Positions 26,290 through 34,281 of a stretch of DNA of 39,565 bases are shown here, piece by piece. Position 1 is the stretch's first letter, and each line of letters opens with the position of its first letter. The position numbers were made by a program, and so were the translations under genes. The notes below the pieces were generated by a model that had not been told where the DNA came from, made no database searches, and saw only the letters and a program-made list of their open reading frames with translations. Source of the stretch: an uncultured Eubacterium sp. (lineage in GTDB: Bacteria; Bacillota; Clostridia; Lachnospirales; Lachnospiraceae); NCBI GenBank assembly GCA_934316925.1, contig CAKREC010000017.1:1-39565 (forward strand), given 5' to 3'.

Positions 26290-26310
26290 GGTTTTTGTTT
26301 TTACAACCTC

Positions 26311-26341
26311 AATATATACCTTTATGTTACACAAATGTCAA
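26311..26341 (-). promoter_or_regulatory. MerR-type promoter of the ABC-ureohydrolase operon
   Basis: On the minus strand TTGACA (26336-26341), a 19-base spacer and TATATT (26311-26316). The long spacer holds a dyad (ACCTT at 26340-26344 to AAGGT at 26318-26322 on that strand; core TTTGTGT-A-ACATAAA with 6 of 7 pairs). A 19-bp spacer with a central dyad is typical of promoters activated by MerR proteins through DNA twisting. Confidence 0.75.
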
Positions 26342-26343
26342 GG

Positions 26344-26368
26344 TTTTTTGAAAATTTTATTCAAAAAA
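26344..26368. repeat. A/T-rich inverted repeat after the MATE gene
   Basis: TTTTTTGAA and TTCAAAAAA flank 7 bases. It lies between the MATE stop codon and the MerR-type promoter. It could be a weak terminator for the MATE transcript on the minus strand or an upstream promoter element. Confidence 0.35.
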
Positions 26369-26373
26369 TTTTA

Positions 26374-27759
26374 TTACGCATAATGGATCCACTTTTTTGA
26401 AGCCAGACGATGATAGATGATCGGCAGCTTATAAATCTCTGTCACCACTACTGCGCAAAACATAGCTGCCACCGGAAGCTGTAATAAAATTCCTGTCACA
26501 AAAGTAAAGGTAACACCGATGATCCAGACACTTCCCATATCAATAAAAGCAATAAAGTTGGTATCTCCTGCCACGCGGAAAAATCCTTCCACATTGATCG
26601 AAGTCAGCGAATCCAAAAGAGCATATGCCGCCAAAACCATCATACATTGTTTTACATAGACACCGGTCTGTGTTCCAACGATGCCATAGATCGACAACAG
26701 TGGTGTGGAAATCGCGATCATCAAGCTCGCGGTTACAATTCCTACGATCAACGCAATGAAAACAAAGCGTTTCACATACCAGTCTACCAATTCATCCTCG
26801 CGTCTTCCAAGCGCTCTGCCAAGGGCGATCTGGCTGGCTCCAGAAAAGCCTCCGAGGATCAGTTTGGATACCATCAGCATCGTATTCATGATACTGATCG
26901 CAGAGAGTGCATCGGTACTGCGTCTTCCATATATAATGAAGTAAACCGTAAATCCTGCCGACCACATGATCTCGTTGAAGATCAGCGGTAATACACGTTT
27001 TAAATACTCTGCCACTCTTTTTTTCGTCAGGCGGAACATATCTTTTCCAAACTTAAGAAGTTCAAATCTTGTCTTGTAAATCCACACAATGTAGCACAGA
27101 AATTCAAGCAATCGCGAGAACACAGTTCCCATCGCTGCTCCCATAACACCAAAGGATGGCAGTCCGAATGGTCCAAAAATAAAAATGTAATTGAGGACAA
27201 CATTCGTAACAATGCTGACAACGGTAACCGTCAACGTCTGCTTGACATATCCCATACCTTTCAGCGCATAAGAGATCGGAAATGTGATGCCGCAAAACAG
27301 ATACGCAAATCCGGCAACCCGGAAATAGCGGACACCACTTCCCACAACGACCGGATCCGAGTTAAACAATCTCATGATCTGCGTTGGAAATGCGAATACT
27401 AAAACTGCCATACAGATGCTTGCCAGCATACAGAAGCTGACATTGACACCAAACATTCTCCGATAATTTTTCGTATCATCTTTACCATAATACTGGTTCA
27501 GAAAAAATGCGCTGCCCGATCCGCCGCCATAAAGTGCAGCAAAATACATACTGACAATCTTCGTACACACACCGATCGCCGCAATTTCTTTCGTTCCCAG
27601 TGAACTAACCATTACCTGATCCAAAAAATCCAGACTCTGCATAAACACATTCTGAATGATCAAAGGAAGGGAAGTTTTAAAAATAAACATGAGAAATTGC
27701 TTATTCGTGATGTTGACCTTATTTGTTCTTTTTTCCAAAGATACGGCTGTTGTTCCCAT
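26374..27759 (-). CDS. MATE-family multidrug/cation exporter
   Basis: The 461-aa protein has about 12 TM segments and the MATE-family start (KTSLPLIIQNVFMQSLDFLDQVMVSSLG). It couples sodium or proton entry to export of cationic organic compounds. AAGGAGG lies 7 bases before the ATG. It sits directly upstream of the ABC importer operon and its promoter shares a near-identical segment with that operon's promoter. The pair therefore reads as detoxifying export plus catabolism of related cations (inference). Subfamily is probably NorM/DinF-like. Confidence 0.92.
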   Translation of the reverse strand: MGTTAVSLEKRTNKVNITNKQFLMFIFKTSLPLIIQNVFMQSLDFLDQVMVSSLGTKEIAAIGVCTKIVSMYFAALYGGGSGSAFFLNQYYGKDDTKNYRRMFGVNVSFCMLASICMAVLVFAFPTQIMRLFNSDPVVVGSGVRYFRVAGFAYLFCGITFPISYALKGMGYVKQTLTVTVVSIVTNVVLNYIFIFGPFGLPSFGVMGAAMGTVFSRLLEFLCYIVWIYKTRFELLKFGKDMFRLTKKRVAEYLKRVLPLIFNEIMWSAGFTVYFIIYGRRSTDALSAISIMNTMLMVSKLILGGFSGASQIALGRALGRREDELVDWYVKRFVFIALIVGIVTASLMIAISTPLLSIYGIVGTQTGVYVKQCMMVLAAYALLDSLTSINVEGFFRVAGDTNFIAFIDMGSVWIIGVTFTFVTGILLQLPVAAMFCAVVVTEIYKLPIIYHRLASKKWIHYA

Positions 27760-27793
27760 GAAAAAACCTCCTTTTCAATTCATGTTACCATAT

Positions 27794-27824
27794 ATGCTAC
27801 TCATTTGTCTTGCACAAAGGTCAA
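27794..27824 (-). promoter_or_regulatory. MerR-type promoter of the MATE gene
   Basis: On the minus strand TTGACC (27819-27824), a 19-base spacer and TAGCAT (27794-27799). The spacer carries the dyad TTTGT-GCAAG-ACAAA. The segment AAAAAACCTTGACNTTTGTG is shared with the ABC operon promoter at 26311-26350. Confidence 0.65.
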
Positions 27825-27854
27825 GGTTTTTTCATGAAATTCTTTTTTTCTTCG

Positions 27855-28874
27855 CTATTGGATCGTCATCTGATACAAACCATTCGTTTTTTCTTCTAAT
27901 CTCCAGTTTGCCTTTCCCACAGATCCATGTTTTTTGCCATTGTATACGGTATTGTTTACAAAATCTTCTGCTGTCTTTTCATCACCGGCAAGTCGGGCGA
28001 TCAGCTGGGTCATTCCCTCCCGCTCAATTTCAGAAAAGATCGTCTTTGTATCAATAAATACATTGAGCCAGAAATAGTTCTCAATCTGGATCAATTTTCC
28101 ATCCTGAAAATACAAAACAAGATGATTGTCACAGTTGCTGTATGATACCGCCGTTTCTCCTACCAGTTGGACGATATCCATCGTGCCTCCCAAGCGAACT
28201 GATTCGACCGAAAAACCATGCTCAACCAAAGGCATGAGAATATCCTGATAGGTTTCCGGTGTCTGGAAATTCCATTTTTTTACCGTCATTGTAAAAATGT
28301 AAAGTGGCTTGGAAGTTGCCTCATCATCTTCTCCATCATAGGACTCCCCATAATAGCCGCTGGAACTTTTTACAATATTAAGCGATATTCCATTGTACAC
28401 ATATGTCGGCCAGGTTCCATCCGACTCTGTTATTCCTTTTTCTAATGAAGTGGTCAGATCTTCAACATGAAATCCCAGATTCTGCAATTCACCGGCAAAT
28501 GCCAGTGCATCTTTTTTACTGCAAAAAGCAATGGAATCACTTAATTCATCATTGATACCATCCGGAAAACTCTTTACATCTTTCAAAAAGCCCCGTTCAA
28601 TGTCAAAGTAAGTTTCGTCTGCAAACGTTTCATATTTCTTTTTACTGTCACGGTACAATTGATCCATCTTCTTTACCAGTTCCAGGCGCTGTTCTGCGTC
28701 AGAATAATACACGATTTCCGCTTGAGAATCCTTCTTTTTATCTGACACTGATTCATACACACTGCTGACAAACGGATACTTCGTTTCTTTTACTTTGTCC
28801 ACGACCGCATCCGGCTTTCCACATCCGGTCAGCATCACACAAACCAGTGCGAACAATGCTATCTTCTTAGCCAT
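27855..28874 (-). CDS. Hypothetical lipoprotein
   Basis: The 339-aa protein has a lipoprotein signal peptide with lipobox LTGC (Cys near residue 18) and no other membrane segment. It should be anchored on the outer face of the cell membrane. The rest is a mixed fold I do not recognise. It is the last gene of a GntR-ABC-permease-lipoprotein operon, 12 bases after the permease, so it may be an accessory partner of that ABC system. GGGGGATGG precedes the ATG. Confidence 0.82.
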   Translation of the reverse strand: MAKKIALFALVCVMLTGCGKPDAVVDKVKETKYPFVSSVYESVSDKKKDSQAEIVYYSDAEQRLELVKKMDQLYRDSKKKYETFADETYFDIERGFLKDVKSFPDGINDELSDSIAFCSKKDALAFAGELQNLGFHVEDLTTSLEKGITESDGTWPTYVYNGISLNIVKSSSGYYGESYDGEDDEATSKPLYIFTMTVKKWNFQTPETYQDILMPLVEHGFSVESVRLGGTMDIVQLVGETAVSYSNCDNHLVLYFQDGKLIQIENYFWLNVFIDTKTIFSEIEREGMTQLIARLAGDEKTAEDFVNNTVYNGKKHGSVGKANWRLEEKTNGLYQMTIQ

Positions 28875-28886
28875 GATTCCATCCCC

Positions 28887-29960
28887 CTATCTCTTTCTGA
28901 TCAAAACAAAGGCAAGTATGCCTACGATAATTCCCACTACAATGGCAATCGGGATTGCCTTAAAGCTGCCTATGAAAAATACGGTACCGATTGCGAGCAG
29001 CCAGCCATATAATGCCGAGAACGCAATTTTCATGGAATACGATGGGATCAGAGACGCATCCATCGCAGCATCGGTTTTATGTGAAAAATGAAATGCCAGG
29101 ATAAATGTCACAACCAATATGGCAATCACGATCGCATATAAAATTCCCACTCTTCCGTAAGCCAGTGCGGTGTAATACTGAGTAGTTTCCCCTTGAGTGA
29201 TCTCCGTTCCATATCCGGCGCCGACCAATACGCCAAAATAGCGGTTTAAGATTGTTTCATTGACTTTGTGTCCAAACAACCACACATAATTGAATAGACT
29301 GTTACTTACTTTCACACCGTAAAACACATTGGCACTGAAAAATGGACAGATCACCAAAAGCAGGCCATTGATAAAAGCAACGACTTTGCTCTTTATTACG
29401 ACATTGGTAAATACATATACACTGTACATTGCCATAAAGATCAGCCACATAAGCCCGATCGTACGGATCGTATGCAAATAGGTATCGGCTCCCATAAGCT
29501 GTGCAAAATTATCATACAAAAGATTTACTTTGGTCATGGCCGGCCAGTACGCTTTCTGTATACACAAAGCACCCACGCAGACAAACAACGACCATACGGT
29601 GATCAATCCATATCCAACCGCAACTTTCGTCAGAAATCTTCTCTTCCGTGTAAATGGAAGGGATGCCATATATTCCCTCGCTTTGCGGTTGTGGGTATCC
29701 GAAAACTGCACCAGCGCCATCATACCAAACACAAACAATCCAAGTGGCGTCAATCGCTGCAGGATCAGGCACAGATAATCACCAAACAGGCAGCCACCAT
29801 CCATATTCAGCACGGTATTTGACAGATACAGATTGTAATAGTGAGCTCTTACACCATCATTCAGAACTGCAAAAATTCCCAGCGCTGTGATCAGACTGAT
29901 CAACACAAAAAGCAGGATCTTCTTTATCTCGTAAGTAACTAACATCCGTTTTTTATGCAT
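28887..29960 (-). CDS. ABC-2-like membrane subunit of the YtrA-type system
   Basis: The 357-aa protein has about six to eight TM segments: one at the N-terminus (about 11-31), then clusters in the middle and the C-terminus. A basic loop (FTRKRRFLTKV) fits ABC-2 type permeases. The reading frame extends to 29978; the ATG at 29960 has GGGAGGCGAGG upstream and overlaps the ATPase stop by 8 bases, so translation is coupled. Together with the ATPase it should form an exporter or a bacitracin-response-like transporter. Confidence 0.82.
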   Translation of the reverse strand: MHKKRMLVTYEIKKILLFVLISLITALGIFAVLNDGVRAHYYNLYLSNTVLNMDGGCLFGDYLCLILQRLTPLGLFVFGMMALVQFSDTHNRKAREYMASLPFTRKRRFLTKVAVGYGLITVWSLFVCVGALCIQKAYWPAMTKVNLLYDNFAQLMGADTYLHTIRTIGLMWLIFMAMYSVYVFTNVVIKSKVVAFINGLLLVICPFFSANVFYGVKVSNSLFNYVWLFGHKVNETILNRYFGVLVGAGYGTEITQGETTQYYTALAYGRVGILYAIVIAILVVTFILAFHFSHKTDAAMDASLIPSYSMKIAFSALYGWLLAIGTVFFIGSFKAIPIAIVVGIIVGILAFVLIRKR

Positions 29961-30849
29961 CTTCCTCGCCTCCCTCATATTTATTCATATATACAAAACT
30001 TTCTTCCAATCCCACCGGAAGTTCTTCCACCAGACTTGCTCCCAACGCTTTCATATCTTCTGCAAATGTTCCATCCGAGCAATTCACAACTACGGTATAC
30101 ACACTTCCCACATGTGAATAATGAAGTACCTCGTCGTGCTCAAACAATTCTTTTGGCATATCCTCACCAAATACAACCTGGTATTTGGCCACCTGACGGG
30201 TAACGCCATCAATATCGGCATTGATTTCCACTCTGCCATCCCGTATCATCGTAACCACATCACAGATCTTTTCCAATTCGGATAAATGATGTGATGAGAT
30301 CAGAACGGTCATCCCTTTCATTTCCACTGCCGACAACAGCTCATCCAGCAGATCTCTCTTTGCGATCGCATCCAGACCGGATGTTGGCTCATCCAGGATT
30401 AAAATCTTTGGATTTCGCGCCATATTGAGCACAAATGAGGCTTTCATCTGCTGTCCCTTGGACATCTGGCCGATCTTCTTGTTTTCATCGACCTGAAACA
30501 TATGTCTCAATCTTGCATATTCTTCTTTCGAAAAATCGGTAAACATCCCTTCATACATCTTTGCCAGTGTTTTTACTTTGTAAGACGAAAACATCTGGTT
30601 GCTGTCTGCCACATATCCAACCTGTTCCTTGATCGCTGGATTGTCAAAGACCGGCTGTCCCATCACCCGTACCTCACCGGCATCCGGACTATAGATTCCT
30701 GTAAGACACTTGATGATCGTTGTCTTGCCGCTTCCATTTTTTCCGATCAGACCATGGATCGATCCTTCTTCTACATGGAAACTGACATCTTTCAAAACAT
30801 TTTTCCCACCGGCACTATATCCTTTATATAAACCGTTTACTTCTATCAT
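29953..30849 (-). CDS. ABC transporter ATPase, YtrB-like
   Basis: The 298-aa protein has Walker A (GKNGSGKTT), the Q-loop (VGYVADSNQMF), signature-like MSKGQQMKAS (the usual LSGGQ is replaced by MSKGQ, as in YtrB-type ATPases), Walker B (ILILDEP) and SSHHLSEL. The C-terminal 80 residues are a family extension. GGAGG lies 5 bases before the ATG, one base after the GntR stop. Confidence 0.93.
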   Translation of the reverse strand: MIEVNGLYKGYSAGGKNVLKDVSFHVEEGSIHGLIGKNGSGKTTIIKCLTGIYSPDAGEVRVMGQPVFDNPAIKEQVGYVADSNQMFSSYKVKTLAKMYEGMFTDFSKEEYARLRHMFQVDENKKIGQMSKGQQMKASFVLNMARNPKILILDEPTSGLDAIAKRDLLDELLSAVEMKGMTVLISSHHLSELEKICDVVTMIRDGRVEINADIDGVTRQVAKYQVVFGEDMPKELFEHDEVLHYSHVGSVYTVVVNCSDGTFAEDMKALGASLVEELPVGLEESFVYMNKYEGGEEDA

Positions 30850-30850
30850 G

Positions 30851-31240
30851 TTATTCTCCTCCCTGCAGATCATCTAATATTTCCTGCATCAATTTCAGGA
30901 TCTCTTCCCGATCCAAGCCCTGATAGATCAACTCCATACACTGCTGCCGCATCTTCTCTTTCATCGCCTCGATCACTCCCTCCTCAGGCTTTGACGGTTC
31001 CTTCAAAATTTCAGAAATGTAAGTTCCTCTCCCGCGGATCGTATGAATCAATCCCTGTTGTTCCAGTTCCCGATATGCTTTTGCCACCGTTCCCGGAGTC
31101 ACCTCCAGCTCCATTGCCAGCTTTCTCACAGAAGGAATCGCATCTCCTTCTTTCAAATATCCCTGCAGCATCATATATTTGTACTGAGAAATAATCTGCT
31201 CGTAAATGGGTGTCGAGCTTCGTAAATCTAACTGGATCAT
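30851..31240 (-). CDS. GntR-family regulator, YtrA subfamily
   Basis: The 129-aa protein has the GntR winged-helix (residues 9-77: TPIYEQIISQYKYMM, GDAIPSVRKLAMELEVTPGTVAKAYRELEQQGLI, GRGTYIS) and a short helical C-terminus, the YtrA layout. YtrA-type proteins repress their own ABC operon and respond to cell-wall antibiotics in several Firmicutes. It is first in its operon, next to a large dyad operator, so it is very likely autoregulatory. GGCAGGTGATAGG lies ahead of the ATG. Confidence 0.92.
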   Translation of the reverse strand: MIQLDLRSSTPIYEQIISQYKYMMLQGYLKEGDAIPSVRKLAMELEVTPGTVAKAYRELEQQGLIHTIRGRGTYISEILKEPSKPEEGVIEAMKEKMRQQCMELIYQGLDREEILKLMQEILDDLQGGE

Positions 31241-31259
31241 CCTATCACCTGCCTTTCAA

Positions 31260-31299
31260 CTGTATCGCTGTACCATCGTATGTGGTACACTTGATACAG
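31260..31299. promoter_or_regulatory. Nested-dyad operator of the GntR/YtrA operon
   Basis: CTGTATC (31260-31266) pairs with GATACAG (31293-31299). Inside it GTACCA (31270-31275) pairs with TGGTAC. The double dyad lies just downstream of the -10 box, covering the start of transcription, as expected for repression by the GntR product. Confidence 0.75.
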
Positions 31300-31301
31300 T
31301 G

Positions 31302-31330
31302 ATATTACCTCTGTTAAATTCATTTGTCAA
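31302..31330 (-). promoter_or_regulatory. Sigma-A promoter of the GntR/YtrA operon
   Basis: On the minus strand TTGACA (31325-31330), a 17-base spacer and TAATAT (31302-31307). The operator dyad follows directly. Confidence 0.8.
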
Positions 31331-31340
31331 GTATTTTTTC

Positions 31341-31369
31341 TTGCGAAAGCGTTCTTCTTCATGTAAAAT
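31341..31369 (+). promoter_or_regulatory. Promoter of the COG2426-like gene
   Basis: TTGCGA (31341-31346), a 17-base spacer and TAAAAT (31364-31369), 39 bases before the ATG at 31409. Its -35 is back to back with the -35 of the divergent GntR operon promoter. Confidence 0.6.
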
Positions 31370-31408
31370 AAAATTTGTCGCGTAGTTTTTTAAAAAAAGG
31401 AGATAGAG

Positions 31409-31900
31409 ATGTTAATGAAATATTTGATCTTATTTGTGATATCTATGGTACCGGTCGTAGAACTTCGTGGTGCCTTGATCGTCGCTGCAGGATATGCAGC
31501 TGCCGACCCTGGATTTTCCATGGTTTTAGCCTATATTGTCTGTGTTCTTGGCAATATGCTGCCGGTACCTTTTATTTATCTGTTTGCCCGTCGCCTGCTC
31601 TTATGGGGTGCAGATAAAAAATATATCGGAAAATTTTTCCGCTGGTGCCTTGCCAAAGGTGAAAGGGGCGGAAAAAAACTCGAAGAAAAAGCAGGCCGCG
31701 GACTTTTCGTCGCACTCCTGCTCTTTGTTGGAATCCCGCTTCCAGGAACCGGTGCATGGACCGGAACACTGGCAGCAAGCTTTTTGGATATGGAATTTAA
31801 ACATACGATCTTAGCAGCCATGGGCGGCGTACTGCTTGCCGGCATTATCATGGCACTTGCCAGCACAGGATTGTTTAACGCGGTACTCGCATTCTTCTAA
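31409..31900 (+). CDS. COG2426-type membrane protein (putative small multidrug export family)
   Basis: The 163-aa protein has about four TM segments, a family-type start (VPVVELRGALIVAAGY) and the FVGIPLPGTGAWTG motif, which matches the Sm_multidrug_ex / COG2426 family. The family's export role is by annotation only and is not well shown. AAGGAGATAG precedes the ATG. The gene is divergent from the GntR/ABC operon and its stop overlaps that of the convergent phosphoesterase by 4 bases. Confidence 0.85.
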   Translation: MLMKYLILFVISMVPVVELRGALIVAAGYAAADPGFSMVLAYIVCVLGNMLPVPFIYLFARRLLLWGADKKYIGKFFRWCLAKGERGGKKLEEKAGRGLFVALLLFVGIPLPGTGAWTGTLAASFLDMEFKHTILAAMGGVLLAGIIMALASTGLFNAVLAFF

Positions 31901-32400
31901 TCCTCGTGATATTCGCACATATGAAAAACAACTTCCCCATCATCGTGGACTTCCATTACCGCGTAGGTGGGGATTTTCTTTTCCTGTCTTGGCTGCGAAA
32001 TGCTGCCCGGATTCAACAGGGTAATGTCACTCGCCTGCTCTAAAAAAGGCACATGTGTGTGTCCGAAAAAGACATACTGTGCATCCCGTTCTTTCCCGAA
32101 ATACCGTAGTGCATCCATGCCACCGCCAAAGAGTGACAGATAACGATGGCCATGACACATGGCAATCCGTTTGCCTGCGAAAGTCACCGTAAGTTCTTCC
32201 GGAAGGCTGCTGCCAAAATCACAATTTCCTTTGACGATGTGTACCGGATAAGGCGTCATTCGTCGAAGACGTTCCTCCATCTGTTGGATGTCACCCATAT
32301 GAAAGATCGCCTCAAATCCGTTTTCTTTTTCTTTTCTTATGACCGATTCCATATAGTCAAAGTAACTATGCGAATCGCTGAAAATCAATGCTCTTTTCAT
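31897..32400 (-). CDS. Metallophosphoesterase, YfcE/MJ0936 type
   Basis: The 167-aa protein is a small calcineurin-like phosphodiesterase with the ordered metal motifs: DSH (FSDSHSY, residues 8-10), GD (HMGDIQQ), GNCD (about 59-62), GH (CHGHRY) and GHTH (FFGHTHVP). The NPGS motif follows. Physiological substrate is unknown. Its start overlaps rdgB by 4 bases, so the two are coupled in an rRNA methyltransferase-rdgB-phosphoesterase operon, a common Firmicutes order. Confidence 0.93.
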   Translation of the reverse strand: MKRALIFSDSHSYFDYMESVIRKEKENGFEAIFHMGDIQQMEERLRRMTPYPVHIVKGNCDFGSSLPEELTVTFAGKRIAMCHGHRYLSLFGGGMDALRYFGKERDAQYVFFGHTHVPFLEQASDITLLNPGSISQPRQEKKIPTYAVMEVHDDGEVVFHMCEYHED

Positions 32401-32999
32401 GCCGTTCCCTTCTTTTTCAAAATATCCACCATTTTACGGATCGCAATCCCGCGGTGGCTGATCGCGTTTTTCTCTTCCGGCAGCATTTCCCCGGTCGTAC
32501 AGCCCCGCTCCGGCAAAAAGAAGATCGGATCATAACCAAATCCATGCTCTCCCTTTGCTTCATGCGCCACTTTTCCCTCGATCACACCGGTAGCAGTATC
32601 AACAGTGCCATCCGGATACGCACAGGCGATCACACAGACAAACCGGGCATCTCTCTTTTCATCCGGCACACCTTCACAGCGTCTTAACAACTCTGCATTC
32701 TTGATCTCATAAGGAGTGTCTTCTCCCAGATATCTCGCCGAATAAATACCGGGTTCTTTATTCAGGCAGTCGATCTCAAACCCGGAATCATCTGCCAGCA
32801 CCATGTGTCCGGTCGCCTCCATCACCGTCTTTGCTTTGATGATCGCATTCTCTTCAAATGTCGCCCCATCTTCTACAATATCTACGGATATATCCAGATC
32901 CTTCAAAGACAAAATTTCATAATCTTCTCCCAGCATCTGGCGAAATTCATTTACCTTTCCCTGATTGCCCGTAGCAAATACTAATCGTGTTTTACTCAT
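32397..32999 (-). CDS. rdgB: XTP/dITP diphosphatase (Ham1/RdgB)
   Basis: This enzyme removes non-canonical purine nucleotides from the pool. The 200-aa protein has the family start VFATGNQGKVNEFRQML, the catalytic DDSGFEIDCL and the GFGYDPIFFLPE block, with C-terminal SHRGIAI. It overlaps the end of the upstream methyltransferase gene by 8 bases and the phosphoesterase by 4. Confidence 0.96.
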   Translation of the reverse strand: MSKTRLVFATGNQGKVNEFRQMLGEDYEILSLKDLDISVDIVEDGATFEENAIIKAKTVMEATGHMVLADDSGFEIDCLNKEPGIYSARYLGEDTPYEIKNAELLRRCEGVPDEKRDARFVCVIACAYPDGTVDTATGVIEGKVAHEAKGEHGFGYDPIFFLPERGCTTGEMLPEEKNAISHRGIAIRKMVDILKKKGTA

Positions 33000-34167
33000 G
33001 TTCTTTTCGTTCCTTTCTTGGTGGCTTCGTTCCCATATACTGATACAAATAGGTCTTCATCATTCCATTATAGATCTTGCGGTTTTTCGTCGGTTTGCTG
33101 CGGTTTCCACCTGCTGCGATCGCCTTTGGCGCATCCTCATAACCACTCAGCAAAAAGAAAGACCAGGTGTCGTTCGCATCCATCACATTACCGATCGTCT
33201 GATACAGTTCATACATTTCTTCTTTGGTCGACAGACGCTCTCCGTACGGTGGGTTGCTGATCACAAAACCATATTTTTTCGGATTGCTGAAATCTTTCAC
33301 ATCCCGCTGCTGAAAATGAATGTGTTCCTCCACGCCTGCCAGTGCCGCATTTGCTCTTGCCATCTTCAATACTTCGTCACTGATGTCATATCCCTGAATA
33401 TTAAGTGAAACATCGTTTCGAATACGGTCATTGGCTTCTGTCACTGCTTCATACCATGCCTTCTTCGGAACAAGATTGTCCCACGTCTCCGCCGTGAACT
33501 CCCGCTCCAGCCCCGGTGCCATATCCAATGCGATCATCGCCGCCTCGATCGGGATCGTTCCACTTCCGCAAAACGGATCGACCAGCACGCGGTCCGGATG
33601 CCACGGTGACAACAATAAAATCGCAGCAGCCAGCGTCTCTGTCACCGGTGCCGGTGCCGTAAACTTGCGGTATCCTCTCTTGTGCAAAGAAGCTCCCGTC
33701 GTATCTAACCCGATCGTAACAATATCTTTTAAAATACTGATGCGCAGCGGATAAGACTCCCCGGTTTCCTCAAACCAACTGGTGTGATAGGTCTGCTTCA
33801 ATCGTTCTACCATCGCTTTTTTCACAATCTTCTGAATATCGGTAGGACTAAACAGCTTGCTGCTGACCGAGTTCGCCTTTGTCACCCAGAACTTGCCATC
33901 TTCCGGAATATAGCGTTCCCACGGAATCGCCTTTACTCCTTCAAACAGGTCATCATAAGTCTGTGCCCGAAAACTGTCGATTTTGATCATCACGCGCTCT
34001 GTTGTACGCAAAAAAAGGTTCGCTCTTGCAATTCCAAGTTCATCTGCATAAAAACAAACCTTTCCATTGTCCACCTGGGAAATTTCATATCCCAGATCCT
34101 GTATTTCCCTTTTCAAAACCGCCTCCATGCCAAAATGGCAAGGCGCGATCAATTCATATTGATCCAT
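32992..34167 (-). CDS. THUMP-domain 23S rRNA (guanine-N2) methyltransferase, RlmL/YpsC type
   Basis: The 391-aa protein has an N-terminal ferredoxin-like/THUMP domain (about residues 1-155) and a class I SAM methyltransferase domain with DPFCGSGTIPIEAA (motif I) and the catalytic NPPYGER (motif IV). Proteins of this type make m2G in 23S rRNA. The ATG at 34167 has a GGAG box 6 bases away; the ATG at 34179 is less good. First gene of a three-gene operon. Confidence 0.93.
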   Translation of the reverse strand: MDQYELIAPCHFGMEAVLKREIQDLGYEISQVDNGKVCFYADELGIARANLFLRTTERVMIKIDSFRAQTYDDLFEGVKAIPWERYIPEDGKFWVTKANSVSSKLFSPTDIQKIVKKAMVERLKQTYHTSWFEETGESYPLRISILKDIVTIGLDTTGASLHKRGYRKFTAPAPVTETLAAAILLLSPWHPDRVLVDPFCGSGTIPIEAAMIALDMAPGLEREFTAETWDNLVPKKAWYEAVTEANDRIRNDVSLNIQGYDISDEVLKMARANAALAGVEEHIHFQQRDVKDFSNPKKYGFVISNPPYGERLSTKEEMYELYQTIGNVMDANDTWSFFLLSGYEDAPKAIAAGGNRSKPTKNRKIYNGMMKTYLYQYMGTKPPRKERKEHE

Positions 34168-34218
34168 TGATTTCTCCATTCTTCCATCTGCTTGTATATA
34201 ATAAACTGGTTCTTTCCC

Positions 34219-34247
34219 ATTTTACTCGAATATATGAAAGAAAACAA
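34219..34247 (-). promoter_or_regulatory. Putative promoter of the rRNA methyltransferase operon
   Basis: On the minus strand TTGTTT (34242-34247), a 17-base spacer and TAAAAT (34219-34224), about 50 bases before the ATG. The -35 is only partly consensus. Confidence 0.5.
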
Positions 34248-34281
34248 CAGAAATCTTTGACTATGCTTGGGACCCGCTCGT

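Noticed and set aside
26209..26373. Guanidine (ykkC-type) riboswitch ahead of the importer operon
   Set aside because: I looked for the conserved guanidine-I, -II (ACGR loops) and -III elements in the leader and in 27760-27854 and found none. Only a plain terminator hairpin is present.
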